The translations under genes were made by a program, and so were the position numbers. A stretch of 64,000 nt of DNA, taken from assembly GCA_047967505.1 (NCBI GenBank), contig CM106538.1, one strand, 5' to 3'. Below, piece after piece: positions 19,523 to 30,300 of the stretch. This DNA is from Dipteris shenzhenensis (taxonomy: Eukaryota > Polypodiophyta > Polypodiopsida > Gleicheniales). The number at the start of each line of letters is the position of its first letter. Positions within the stretch are counted from its first letter, which is position 1. Below the pieces are notes generated by a model. That model was not told the origin of the DNA. It saw only the letters and a list, made by a program, of their open reading frames with translations, and did not search any database.

Positions 19523-22500
19523 GACGTCCGACAAGCATCTTCTTCTCTTTCCTTGACCTCTGATCTGCCAACGAAATTTGACGCTTCGGCCTCTTTTAAT
19601 TTCCGAAACCCCCGGTTCCGATTGTTGTCTAACTCTTCCCAAAAATAAGATTGGGTTATCCAGAGCTCTTTGCGTCTGCATTTATTAGTCTTCAGGAAAT
19701 ATACGCAGCTGCATATCCGCATAAGGTGTATTGCTGTTCCGTATCCAGCCCCTCTCAATTCAAGGTTATGCTCTGCAGTCCTCAAAGGCCTTGAAGAAGC
19801 ATTGTCGCGCGGTAAAAGAGGAGAAGAATTAGATGTCCTGGTATGGTTTTGTAGATATTCTTTATTTTCCTTCTTCGAGAAATCTCGCGACAACTTTAAT
19901 GAGATATTTTCTTTCAAGGCTCTATTCTATTTGGATTTGAATTAATTTGAACTACATAAAACAGCATTTACTGACAAAATCCGTGCGAGTAGGTCAATGA
20001 TTTGTGGAGAAAGTATATGCGCACACCCAATGCAGCTGATTCAAATGACAAAGACGTTATTTCCCACTTTGTGCTCAGGCTGGTGTACTGCCGCAGGTTG
20101 CTTTTATGCAATGCTGGGCTAATTGAGAAATTTGTATGTAGATGGTCGCTTGGCATTACGATACTAACATGTTATGCTAAGCCATCAACCTCCTTGCAGT
20201 GATGATCTAAGGAAGTGGTTTTTGGGGATGGAATCGTCACTTTTCCGACATCGATTCCGCAGTGAAAGTTCAGAAGCTCAGGTATTCATTCAAGTTTGAA
20301 AGGTTATAAACCAGCATCCTTGTGAGGGCTTTTAGTTGCCAGTGTCTATATTGTCTATACCAAATTGAGAGATCTGCGTTTTCTGAACATCAACGGGTTT
20401 TCCATGGTTGAAATTACAGAGAAACTTCATGGATCATTGCAAGCTTCCGTATAAAGCAATTAGCATCTCAGAGTTTGAGGTATTTGGTTATGCTCTCATA
20501 CCATTCATGAAGTGGAGAAAAGTCATTTCATGGGTTGTCCTTAACTTGTGATTGCTTCCTGACATATATTTTAGTATAATGTATGTGAAACGTGGTTTTT
20601 TCATGCTCCACCCTCCGAGAACTGTCCCTACCAATGATGAGGAGCCAGGGAGCTGTGCAGCCCCTCCCACTAGGAGGCTGCAAGCTGCAGCAATGAACAA
20701 AGTGAGTAAGCAGTCAGGGCTGGGTGCAAGAAACGAATATTGGTTACCACGAAGCTCTTCCTAGTCCAAATAACATTAGATTGAGTAGTGCATCTGCTTC
20801 AGCTGAGTAAGGTAGCATCAAACATGAGAGACGTAAGAGCATCATGGTAATGTCTAGACGTCATGTTACACCTTCATACGACGCCTACCTCGTGCTAGCA
20901 TTCATTTCTGCCATGGTTTTCTTCATTCAGGCAAGCAGTTGGGCTCCCTCGGCAGGGGTTCTAACCCACAATGTAGCATGCAACTACCTTAAGTTCTGGG
21001 CATGCAGCTGCTATAAACCTGTTGTGTACTAGGTCTAAGCACAATGAACATCTACTATGAGATGCTTTATTCTCTTAGGCTTGAAGTAGGACCAGGGGAT
21101 AGTCGTGCTTGAGCATTTAAAGGTCACTACTGGACTGAAGTTGAAGAAGGCCCAGAAATGGTTATGAGATCGTTTGGAGGATTTGCTGCCCACTCAGGGA
21201 GGTACAGGATGGACATACTGATACGTGTTTAAACAGTGCTCATAGGCATAGGCTATAGTGAGGCCTTCTTGTGAGGAGGTGTTGCCTGTTCTTTGGGATG
21301 CAGGCAATACTGTTAAAAGCTAGGCCATAACGTGTCCCATTTTTCTAGATGGGGTGATCCAAGCTGGGTGGTTGGGTAATGAGGAAGTCTTGTACAATAG
21401 AAAACGGGTTGATGCAGGACAGCATGTTATGGTGGAGTGGAAGTCAGCCATGAGTGTCTTTTCTATACCATTTCGTTTGGAGTAGTTTGATTGTGTTACA
21501 CTCTTGTCTTAGCTAAATTAACTTGCAACTGTAATTCTCGCTGATGCATTCCTTCCTCTGCATATGATTCCTATTTAAGTTATTCTTGTTGCAAAGGAGA
21601 GTGCCATGTCTCCTTTTGTGCCAATTTGTGAATGCACAAAAGATACAGAGCAGCTCATCGCTGGTTCTTATGAGATGACTGCAAATGACTTTGACAATAA
21701 ATGTTAACTTGATTTGACTGCAATGTGCTCTCATGATATGATTTAAGCTGACAAAGAATGTCATTCTGGTCAGGACAGTCAGTGAAAGACAAGCTTGGGC
21801 AAGTCGCAAGATCATTAAATCAACCGTTACCAAATGGTGAGTTTGACTTTGCATTTGCAATTCACGGTTACGACATTATGGAACTTGGAACAATTTATTG
21901 TTATTTACAAAAAGATCTCCAAAAAGAGCTTTTGATCTTGACTGACATGTCTTTGCACTTGTTGTTGCAGTCGACAGCATTTTCTATAAGGTGGTTTCCT
22001 TATAACTACACATTAGGACTGCTATCTCATCAATTACTTTTATCTTCCCATACATACATCAAGGTCTTTTAGGTGACACTAATCCATAAAACTGTTTGAA
22101 AAATTTCAGAGCTTTTGGGGTTCATATTTAGATTCTTGGTTGATTCTGTGTATCTTGTAGGTTCCTTTTGAAGAGGTTCCTGAGCTTGTGGCGAGTCGCA
22201 GAGTTTTCATTCAGAAGGGTCAGGCATATGTTCCCAGTAGCCAGGTATAAGTTTATCCAGACTGGACTCCTAATAAAGACCTCGAGATCTCCTGTTTCCC
22301 TTTCTACAAACAACTTCAACAAGAATTGACAATATGCTTTTGAATAGAACAAATGTACTGCAATTACTGAAAATCATTGCAGAACAAGGTCTCTAATGCA
22401 ATGGTCAACCTTTATGTCTTTATGTTTCCAGTTGGCCTCTCTGGTTGTAGGTCAATTTCGCAGTAAACTCTCTAAAGCCCTTGTTTTGACGAATCGGTAA

Positions 22501-24789
22501 GCCCTTGCTCCCTTTTCAATTTATCTATGCTTATTGTGTAATTAAGATCTGAGTATTTCGTGCACACTCAAATGAAACGTATGATATTGCACGAAGTACT
22601 ACTAAATAGAATGCTCTTCTTTTTGTTGCCGATAACCTAACAAACTTAGCATGGTATCAGTGAACCTTATGTAGGGTTGGGTTGTTGGTGTTATTTTATA
22701 AAAAACTGTGTGGAGCCTTTGGTAGTAAACTTGTTAGAAACACCATTTATTTTATGGAAAACCTAGTAGCGTTGCATGACAATGAACTGCCTTTTGGAAG
22801 GCTTCTCTGAAGAGAACTTGAATCAGACTACAAAAACTTACAGGGAAGGTGAGTGCGCGTTCTCTAAACATTTATTAGTCATTTTAGTTTCTTACTTTGT
22901 GGCATGGGATGTTCCGATTATGGGAGATGGCAGTGTTGTCTGTTAGAAGCAGGATTGGAAGGTAACAGATTAGCCAAAATTCCGAGGACCTTGAGTAAAA
23001 ATTTCTTACTGGCAATGCTCTGCCACTTGCAGGAAGTGGATGGCCATGATTGCTGATGAAGAGAAAGACCGTTTGACTCCGGTTTGCTGCTGCATGCTGT
23101 GGCTCTTCAAGTTTACTAATCTCTTCAGTAGCTGTAAATTCAGTTATCTACATCCAAAGGAATTTGCATCCCTTAAATAATGTAACACCGGTGTGCTTGG
23201 CTGATCTTGATAGATTGTGGAGGCACTGAGCTCACGGTACTTAGGACCTGATTATTCTCAGGTTGTCTGCATGTAACTTTCAAAGTTTACTGGCAATCTT
23301 AATTGGCTTTATGTACAGTTATCATGTTTTATTCCAGGCTGTATATTCATCATATTAAAAAGTTGTCTGGTTTTAATTAGGCGAAGTCAAAAACAGAAGT
23401 TGCACTTCAGGATATAGACAGCCTTGCTAAAGAATCCTTTCCCCTCTGCATGCGGCATTTATTCTATAAGGCAAGTGGAGCAAGAGCATATCCCTTCATA
23501 CCTTGTAGCTGGTAATATGTTTCTTGTGGCTGTGAACTCAACACAACTTCTTGGCCTTCCCTTTCCTGGTGATAGCTTACATTCAGCGTTTAAGGTTCTG
23601 GGCTCCTTACCTATGTAGCTCTTTGGGTCGCGCACACTCTATTTCAGTCTTAGTTCTGTTTTTGACCAGCCAAAATCAAATGTGTTTTTTTAATGCTTAC
23701 TGAAAGGACCTTTTCTAATGTAGTTGAGAGAAGAACATCATATAAAGCATGGAGGCAGACAGCAACTGGGGCTGTTCCTTAAGGCAATCTTCTTTTCAAC
23801 CTTCTTTGCTTTACCTCTTATTAGTGATTTCTGCTCGCCAAGCATGGGAATAAATGCTCTCTATGGTAAGGAAATGATGGGCTTTATCCTTTCAATTCTA
23901 GGGTGTTGGATTGAAGTTGGATGATGCCTTGGCCTTCTGGCGGTCGGAATTTGCACAGAAGGTTGACGCCTGCAATATTTCTAACCTAAACTTAATCATT
24001 ATCTTCAATAGCTTGCTTGCATGTCAAGGTTTCAACTATTTTCGGCTATTTTCATCCGATTGGTCTGAATGGGCATATTCTTAAATAGGTGGGTGTAGAA
24101 AGATTTGACAAAGAGTATGCCTACAATGTAAGGCACAATTATGGCAAAGAGGGCAAACGAACTGTAAGTTTTTCCGTCCCAGCTAAGGCAAAGTATGCTT
24201 AAATTAAAAAGGAGGTCGTAGTGTACTTGAATGAAAAGGTGTTCTTTTTTCAAAGCTGGAGGTGACTTAATTTTATGCTGCAGGATTATACACCATTTTC
24301 CTGTAACAAAATAATTTTATCAACTCCTGGAGTTGGAGATCATCATGGTTGCCCTTACCGCCACTTCAGGTCTTTCTTTCAACTGGTCTCTGTCTGAACG
24401 CCAAAATGAGAGCTCATTCAGAGAGATTGTTTCATGGGAGGCAACGGATTAAAATTCACTTTACTTTCTCTTATGACAGTGAAGAAAACTTAAGGGCAGC
24501 TCTTGGAAGCTTACGAATTGGTGGAAGGACGTCAGATGACATCATGGACAAAGTTCGCAACCGCCACTATCAGGTATCATCGTATGGCTGCCTCCTACTA
24601 ATTGGTTAATTTCAAGTATTGATGTGTTATTTGGAAGTGATTGTGTACGATGCTCATTCTTGAAGGAAACTCTTATTACAGCTGGCGTGTGCCCTCACAT
24701 TTGAGGCTGTACATGGGTGTCCTCCTGATGTAGGCATCAATCACCCAAACCAGTACTTTGAACAGAGTCAAAAGGTTAAGCAAGCTAAG
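19243..24789 (+). CDS. PRI2: DNA primase large subunit (18 exons traced)
   Basis: Regulatory, iron-sulfur subunit of the polymerase alpha-primase complex that makes RNA primers in the nucleus. Exons: 19243-19426, 19779-19840, 19993-20096, 20200-20281, 20420-20479, 21779-21836, 21970-21989, 22161-22244, 22432-22496, 23033-23081, 23214-23261, 23381-23470, 23724-23783, 23902-23961, 24089-24163, 24284-24369, 24480-24573, 24682-24789. All phases join to give 463 residues. Family landmarks: [112 protein letters not shown]. The four 4Fe-4S cysteines are C295, C374, C390 and C430. Introns after exons 12 and 13 start with GC. The true C-terminus is open: read-through past exon 18 stops at 24808-24810, or an exon at about 24974-25054 adds 26 residues. 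Length fits plant PRI2. No disabling change seen. Confidence 0.93.
19481..19519. repeat. (AG)n microsatellite in PRI2 intron 1
   Basis: Uninterrupted AG run about 55 bases downstream of the first splice donor. Confidence 0.97.
20580..21500. other. Probable insertion in PRI2 intron 5
   Basis: Intron 5 (20480-21778) is 1.3 kb while most other introns of the gene are 100-250 bp. Its middle is GC-richer than typical intron sequence (for example the CTCCACCCTCCGAGAACTG stretch near 20605). I find no terminal repeats or coding motifs, so the element type is unknown. Confidence 0.35.
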
Positions 24790-24973
24790 GTATACTGGCT
24801 TTCTCATTAGATCAGGACCAAGATTGGCAGAAGTAGAAGTGATGTTAGAACTTGCGTATATAGGCCCTGCATGCTCATTTTAAATAGATCTCATATCATT
24901 GGCCTTTTCCCATCCTTCTGACTGGAGTTTACCATTGCTTGCCTGTGGGGAACGCTTGAGTAGGCCACTCCAG

Positions 24974-25054
24974 CGGCGGGTGGTTCCTCAAATCCTCCAG
25001 TCACTTCCAAACAAGTTTAAGGAGGTTGAAGGCTCTTTCCGAAGTCCATTCTGA
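24974..25054 (+). other. Candidate terminal exon of PRI2
   Basis: A CCAG acceptor at 24970-24973 would join in phase 0 to exon 18 and read 26 codons (RRVVPQILQSLPNKFKEVEG, then SFRSPF) to a TGA at 25052-25054. The C-terminal tail of PRI2 is poorly conserved, so homology cannot confirm it. Confidence 0.3.
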
Positions 25055-25309
25055 TGCAATATGGAGGCCACTATATTCAAATCTTATATCTACATCCAAC
25101 GTGAGGATCAATGGTTCCCTCCAGACCAATGTACAGTCGTATGGAGGCAACATGGAACAGATATGTTACCGCAGCTGCCTATCCCATCAACCTTGCTTCC
25201 CATTTTTGCAAGGAAGGTTGTATGAGGTACATCTTAGATTAAGTTGCAAGTTTCATTCTTGGACTTAGCCTCCCATTTGGGCATAAATGGTTCTAATTTG
25301 TTTTTTCCA

Positions 25310-25700
25310 TAGCCTTTTTTTTTTTTGAACTTTTCCTACCATTTTTTAGCTTTCAAAAACCGCTCATGGTGCCTTTTCTAGTGTATTTATACATGTCTTT
25401 TCCCTCTTCCACCAATTTCTCTTCAGGAAAAGGTCCCGCTTCTCCAAAGGAAGAAGAGGGGCCAGCAGCCCGGCCCTCTTCCTTAGGCTGCGGGCTAGCT
25501 TTAGAGGAAGGGCCCCTTGCTTCCGTCGGACCCGATCAGGGATCCTCCCCGCCCTCCCGAAGGGCCCTCCGTTTTCGTCGGACCCGCTCCGGGATCCTCT
25601 CCGCCTCCCGAAGGGCCCTCCATGCTTGGTTCCAATTTTTAAGTGAGCTTAATTTTTTGCGTTTTGGTTAGGCCTTGTGAGATTCGTTTTGTGGCTTGTT
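25310..25700. repeat. GC-rich block with a 48-bp tandem duplication
   Basis: After a T-run, the sequence becomes strongly GC-rich (25420-25630). Copies at about 25523-25570 and 25575-25621 share CGTCGGACCCG, GGGATCCTC and CCCGAAGGGCCCTCC. The ORF across it looks compositional. It contrasts sharply with the AT-rich flanks. Confidence 0.7.
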
Positions 25701-27185
25701 GTTTCTAGCTTGTCTTCATATCTACCTTATTGAACCATGATTGTTTTCTTGAGTCAAGCTTATGATTTTGAGTGCATAGCCATCATTTGCCACCCACAAC
25801 ACCACCTTCGCCTTAGATCATCATTAACATTTAAATCATGGATCTCATTTGAGAATGCTATGGTGCAAGTAGCCATGCTTTGAGGGTTGCATGTGCACCA
25901 ATCCTATGTTTTACTACAACACACAATGCTTGACATAAACCTCTTGATGTAAACCTTTGATGTCCCATTTGCTATGATTGGATTCTTCCTATTATCCACA
26001 CGATTTGTGATTTCCATAAAAGATGCCTCCAATTCCAAACCTTGGCTCATCAAGTCCAACTACCATTTCTTGGATCATCATTGAGGAAGACATTGTCTCA
26101 TCCATCAATGCCTTATCGATGTCTTTCAGTCAATTTGAGTCCTTTAGCAATTTGATTCTTTTGTTGTTATCTACATACACCCATGGCAACTCTAAAGAAA
26201 ACAAGTATGCGAGCCATTTGCATAACATAACTATGGTCCTAAACATCAAAGATGGGGTGGATCTTGTTTTTTTTTGGTTATAAATCAATCTAAATGAAAT
26301 TCAAGATAATTCCCATATGTTAGACTACGAAACTATATCAAATTGCCAAAGAATGCATATTTACAATATAGCATACATGAGATTGTCGAATTTTCATATA
26401 TATAGTATAGCGTCAAGTGTGTGCTTAAAAAAGGAGGTGGTGTTATGTTGCTTAGTGCGCCAAATGTTTTTCAATTTTGTTTGAAATCCATCAAGGTCTC
26501 TCTTTTAGGATACACCTAAAGGGTGACATAAATGATTGAACACACCCTTGTTTTCACAACACAAGATATTTAGATAACCGATCTTAAAGAGGTTGATCTT
26601 CTCCAAATGTGTAACTTAGCGCACAAAAACAAGTCCAATGTAGTTAAATTACGTGAATTTTACACATAGGACATTTAAAATCAACATCCAAACATGTGCA
26701 TGTATGGATTTAGGTTGAATAGTAACTCTTCTTGGGAGTGTATGCTCCCAAGGCGGATACTCTTCAAACATGTATAACACATATGAGTCCATTGCAGTTT
26801 CATTATGTCAATCCAATATATATTCATGCACCAAAACATTACTAAGCTAAGCTCTCAGCATTCTCAAAATCCTAAAATACCATTCCATTGAAAAACCCAA
26901 CAAAATACACCATTGGACACTGTCATAGTTGTTATCAAAGTCCATGCTAATAAGCACAAAAGGCTCTTTTCACAATAAGGCATAGTCCATACATTTATAA
27001 TAGTTTGCTAGGGTAGCCTATTCTCGGTCCCCAAATAAGGATTTACATGGTTTGATTGTTAATGTAAATTCATTAAAACCATTTTTCAACATCAAAAATT
27101 GAGAAAAAATAATAAGACAATCTCCAATTTTAATTGCCTAGATTGGTCATTTGATCACCCCATAGCAAACCTAATATATTGTGTA
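25700..27185. other. AT-rich intergenic DNA
   Basis: Nothing recognised beyond short chance open frames. Confidence 0.4.
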
Positions 27186-27189
27186 GGTA

Positions 27190-27560
27190 GAGCCTTATAC
27201 TAGATGCAAATTCAATCATAAGGATCAAATTTTTGTGTAGTGTCAAGATAATTTAATCGTTGGGATCGGATTAGTTTAAGGTTACACACTAATCCAGTCA
27301 CTTCATGAAAACTTAACCCCTAGGTTCAAATTTCCATGGATCATTTTCTTAGGGATCATATTTGCAAGAGACTTCATGTGAATCCAAACCTTGGGATCAA
27401 ATTTCCTCGAAGCCTCTTGGAAATCAAATCCTAGGGGTTGGATTTGCTATAAATCTCTAGCAAACTTGATGGTTGCTCGTCCTTTCTTAAAAAATCATTC
27501 CTCCTATTTGGATTTATGTTGACATCAACAAAAATATGATCCAGGGGATCGGATTTGTCT
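27190..27560. repeat. Diverged repeats around GGGATCRRATTT
   Basis: Variants of GGGATCAAATTT or GGGATCGGATTT occur near 27226, 27260, 27354, 27393, 27435 and 27544, often with CTTCATG, ACTTGATG or CCTAGG phrases. Spacing is irregular, so this is an old, decayed array. Confidence 0.45.
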
Positions 27561-29640
27561 GTGGGGTAATTTCATGTCCAAATTTTTTATTTTTCCTTAA
27601 TGAATTTTTCCTTTTTCTCCCCAATTTTTAAAATATTATTGTGTAAAAAGACATTTTCTTATAGCTAGGAAAAGCCTTTTTGTTATGTTCTTTGTTGTTT
27701 ATCTTACCTTTTACAAATGGAATTTGAGGGTTTTTTAAATACAAATGGATTCCTTTTTCCTATACTAAATGATCACTATTTTGTGTATGCAAGCCTATAA
27801 AGCTCGAAATTGCATAAGAAGGGGAGTGCTTCTAAGACTGATCCTCTTTTGTCATCTCCTAAAATCACCCCTAAGCCACCTAAGAAGAGCAGAGTTCCCA
27901 TCAAAGTCAAGTAAGAAGGTTCTTGTATTCGGTGGACAACAAAGAGGTTTCATTAATCCTCTATTGCCTTCTCTTAGGATCTTAGCGATAGAGTAGGTCC
28001 TAGTTGAGGAACCCCATGCCCCAATTGGAATCATATAGCCAAGCTATTTACAAGATTCCTTCAAGGAAAAAAGAGCGGTGAATATTATTTAGCATAAGGC
28101 TTTATGAAAGCACTTGTTGTAACATGTCATCTAGTAGCTCTATAATCCTTTTGCTAGATAGCCTCCTAGTTTGCAAGCTCTATCTGCACTTACAAAGATA
28201 ATGATAGAATTGACATCATCCATTTTAGTGTAGTTTGCAGAAAAGTCTTCAAGGAAAAATTTTAATGGATCCTCAACACAATTAGATACTAATGATTTGA
28301 TGGCATGGCCTTTATATGGGTACATTAAAGTAAGCACAAGAATGGTTTCTCTCTAAAGTCTACTAAATTTATCAAGTATGGAAGCAAGTGAATTGACAAC
28401 TCCTCATCATTCGGACCTCCTTCATAGGAAAAGGAGTGTGCAAGTCCCAATTAGATTCGGTATTGCCTTTTACAGGTGTGTCATTCATCAACACTAATGC
28501 ATGGGATCAAATTCAATGCCATAGAAGGAGATGACTTGAAGGGATTTAGCTAACACATGTCCTCTGTTCATGTATATGGTGGATTCCTTCATTATATGCC
28601 ATTCATCCTATGAAAGTTTGAACTTAGGGCTCTTCATTCTTGAAGGTCATGGTACTACACATAGTTACCTCAAAGCTGGTCCATAAAGCTTTCAAGAATA
28701 CCATCAAACTAGGCTAAAAAGAGTTAATATGGTAGCCCAATTTGTGAATGTCACCCCCTTGTGTCATTTTAGGAGTATTCTTCCACCACGTCTTCACCAA
28801 GATGTTGTTCATACCAAATATAAGTAACTTCTTTCAAGGCATGACATTTTGAGTATCACCTATAAGTAACAATGACGTACACACAAATCTCAATACATGA
28901 GTAAGTATTAGAAAACAATAAGAGGAGACTGTAGATAAAATTATTTTTACATTTCGTGTCATTCAAAAAATAGAAGACCAACAAAAGTATAATATTCTCA
29001 CTTCATAGAGGATCTAGTCTTATGATTTGGGGTTGGACATTTACTAGGCTCATTGACAAGATCCTTAGAATTCTTTTGGAGATGAAGGTTTCTTTTCTTC
29101 AAACCAACTAAGAGGGATACCAAGTACAGTGTCTTCCAACACAATAATAGCCCGGGAATAGATGGTACCCCTAGAGTATGTAGACAAGAATATCTTGTTT
29201 TATTTGGTAAGGGGATCCATTTTGATAGCTAAGGAGGGAAATTTCAAGTGTTGTGGTACATTGAGAGCTTTAACATACAATGAGGATGATGCTTCCTCTA
29301 TTATTTCTCTGTGTCCAAGCCAAATTCTCCTAAAAATTAGATCATTATTATATATGTAAATTGTGATTTTGACATGATAAAGCCTTTAAACCTCAAGGTA
29401 GAGATATAGAAGTCCATTAGTACTAATTTAAATTTATTGCCAAGTTTATGACTAGTTATATCTATAGGATGTCTCGAAGGAATCAGAAGTTCAAAAATAT
29501 CCTAAGATTGCAAAGAGATGAGAAAGCTTGGTAGCGGAGATGGCTCAATGAAGGGGACACTAGAGGAAAGCATGGAGGGCTCAAAGAAATAAGTACCGCA
29601 TGTGGAAGCTGGCTCCTCCCCTTCTTCAAGTGACCTTGAG
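27560..29640. other. AT-rich intergenic DNA
   Basis: No gene recognised. The 3' part (from about 29100) may belong to the decayed element that carries the ParB-like relic, but I see no motif to support that. Confidence 0.35.
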
Positions 29641-29829
29641 GGTGTGGATGTTGAGACTCTAGGTATTTTATCGACCTTTGAGATGGTGATCTCTTAGCAA
29701 AATGTTTTGAGAGACAAGATTCACCTTAAAAAGCTTGTGGATGTCAAAACTTTTGAGCACTTATTTGAGCTGTAAGTGAAAAGACTTCATAGGTCCCTTA
29801 TTGATTTAGCTCCTCGGATGAGACCCCTA

Positions 29830-30300
29830 AAAGTGAGGGATCCACATTGCTCGCATGTTCCAATTTGAGGGTCAATTTGAAAATCAATCCCTTTGCTAAT
29901 GTGGTCCCAGTTCTGGTTATGGTTGATCCATCTATTTGCCTAGATAAGGGGAGTTTGATATTGCAAAGACCAACTCCTATGACTATTTTGTCATAGGACG
30001 ATGTCACAGGGCATCTTTGATATTACAAAGAAGAACTCCTACGATTATGTTTTCATAGGAGGATGTCATAGTGTAGAGGCAAGAAGGCAACTGTGCAGAA
30101 AGTATCTTGACTTTGTGCACTTCAAGATAGCTCCATGTAAGATTTATGAAGGCCTCACAAAAGAAGAAGCTACCCTCTTAGCCTAGGATCTTAGCCTAGG
30201 ATCATACTAATGAGAACAATTGCCAGCAAGGAATGTCCACTATTCAAAAGATTATATTTTTTCAAAAAGAATATTTAGGAGTATTGAGATGAAGTTACAT
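29830..30300 (+). pseudogene. Decayed ParB/sulfiredoxin-like coding relic
   Basis: Plus-strand frames contain a pattern reminiscent of ParB/sulfiredoxin-like folds in eukaryotic mobile-element proteins. One frame has VNLKINPFANVVPVLVMVD (about 29870-29930). The ORF at 30001-30186 has DYVFIGGCHSVEARRQL (the G-G-x-H-x-x-x-A region), then IAPCKIYEGLTKEEATLLAW. A further frame continues ENNCQQGMSTIQKIIFF. Stops and frameshifts separate the pieces, so it is a relic. A 62-bp tandem duplication (29954-30015 and 30016-30077) copies the FDI-K-NSYDY-IG-CH segment out of frame. The family call rests on remembered motif pattern only. Confidence 0.4.

Noticed and set aside
19420-19917. Minus-strand ORF rich in Ser-Leu repeats
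   Set aside because: Caused by the (AG)n microsatellite in PRI2 intron 1.
22640-22690. LTR primer site (ATGGTATCAG) in PRI2 intron 9
   Set aside because: Only ten bases match, the following bases differ from the primer-site consensus, and no LTR pair is visible around it.
23724-23924. PRI2 exon 13 reading on through to 23924
   Set aside because: Would insert a hydrophobic stretch in the conserved [14 protein letters not shown] segment; the GC donor at 23784 restores the family sequence exactly.
25026-25268. 80-codon ORF after PRI2
   Set aside because: Not in phase with exon 18 through the good acceptors and resembles no PRI2 tail.
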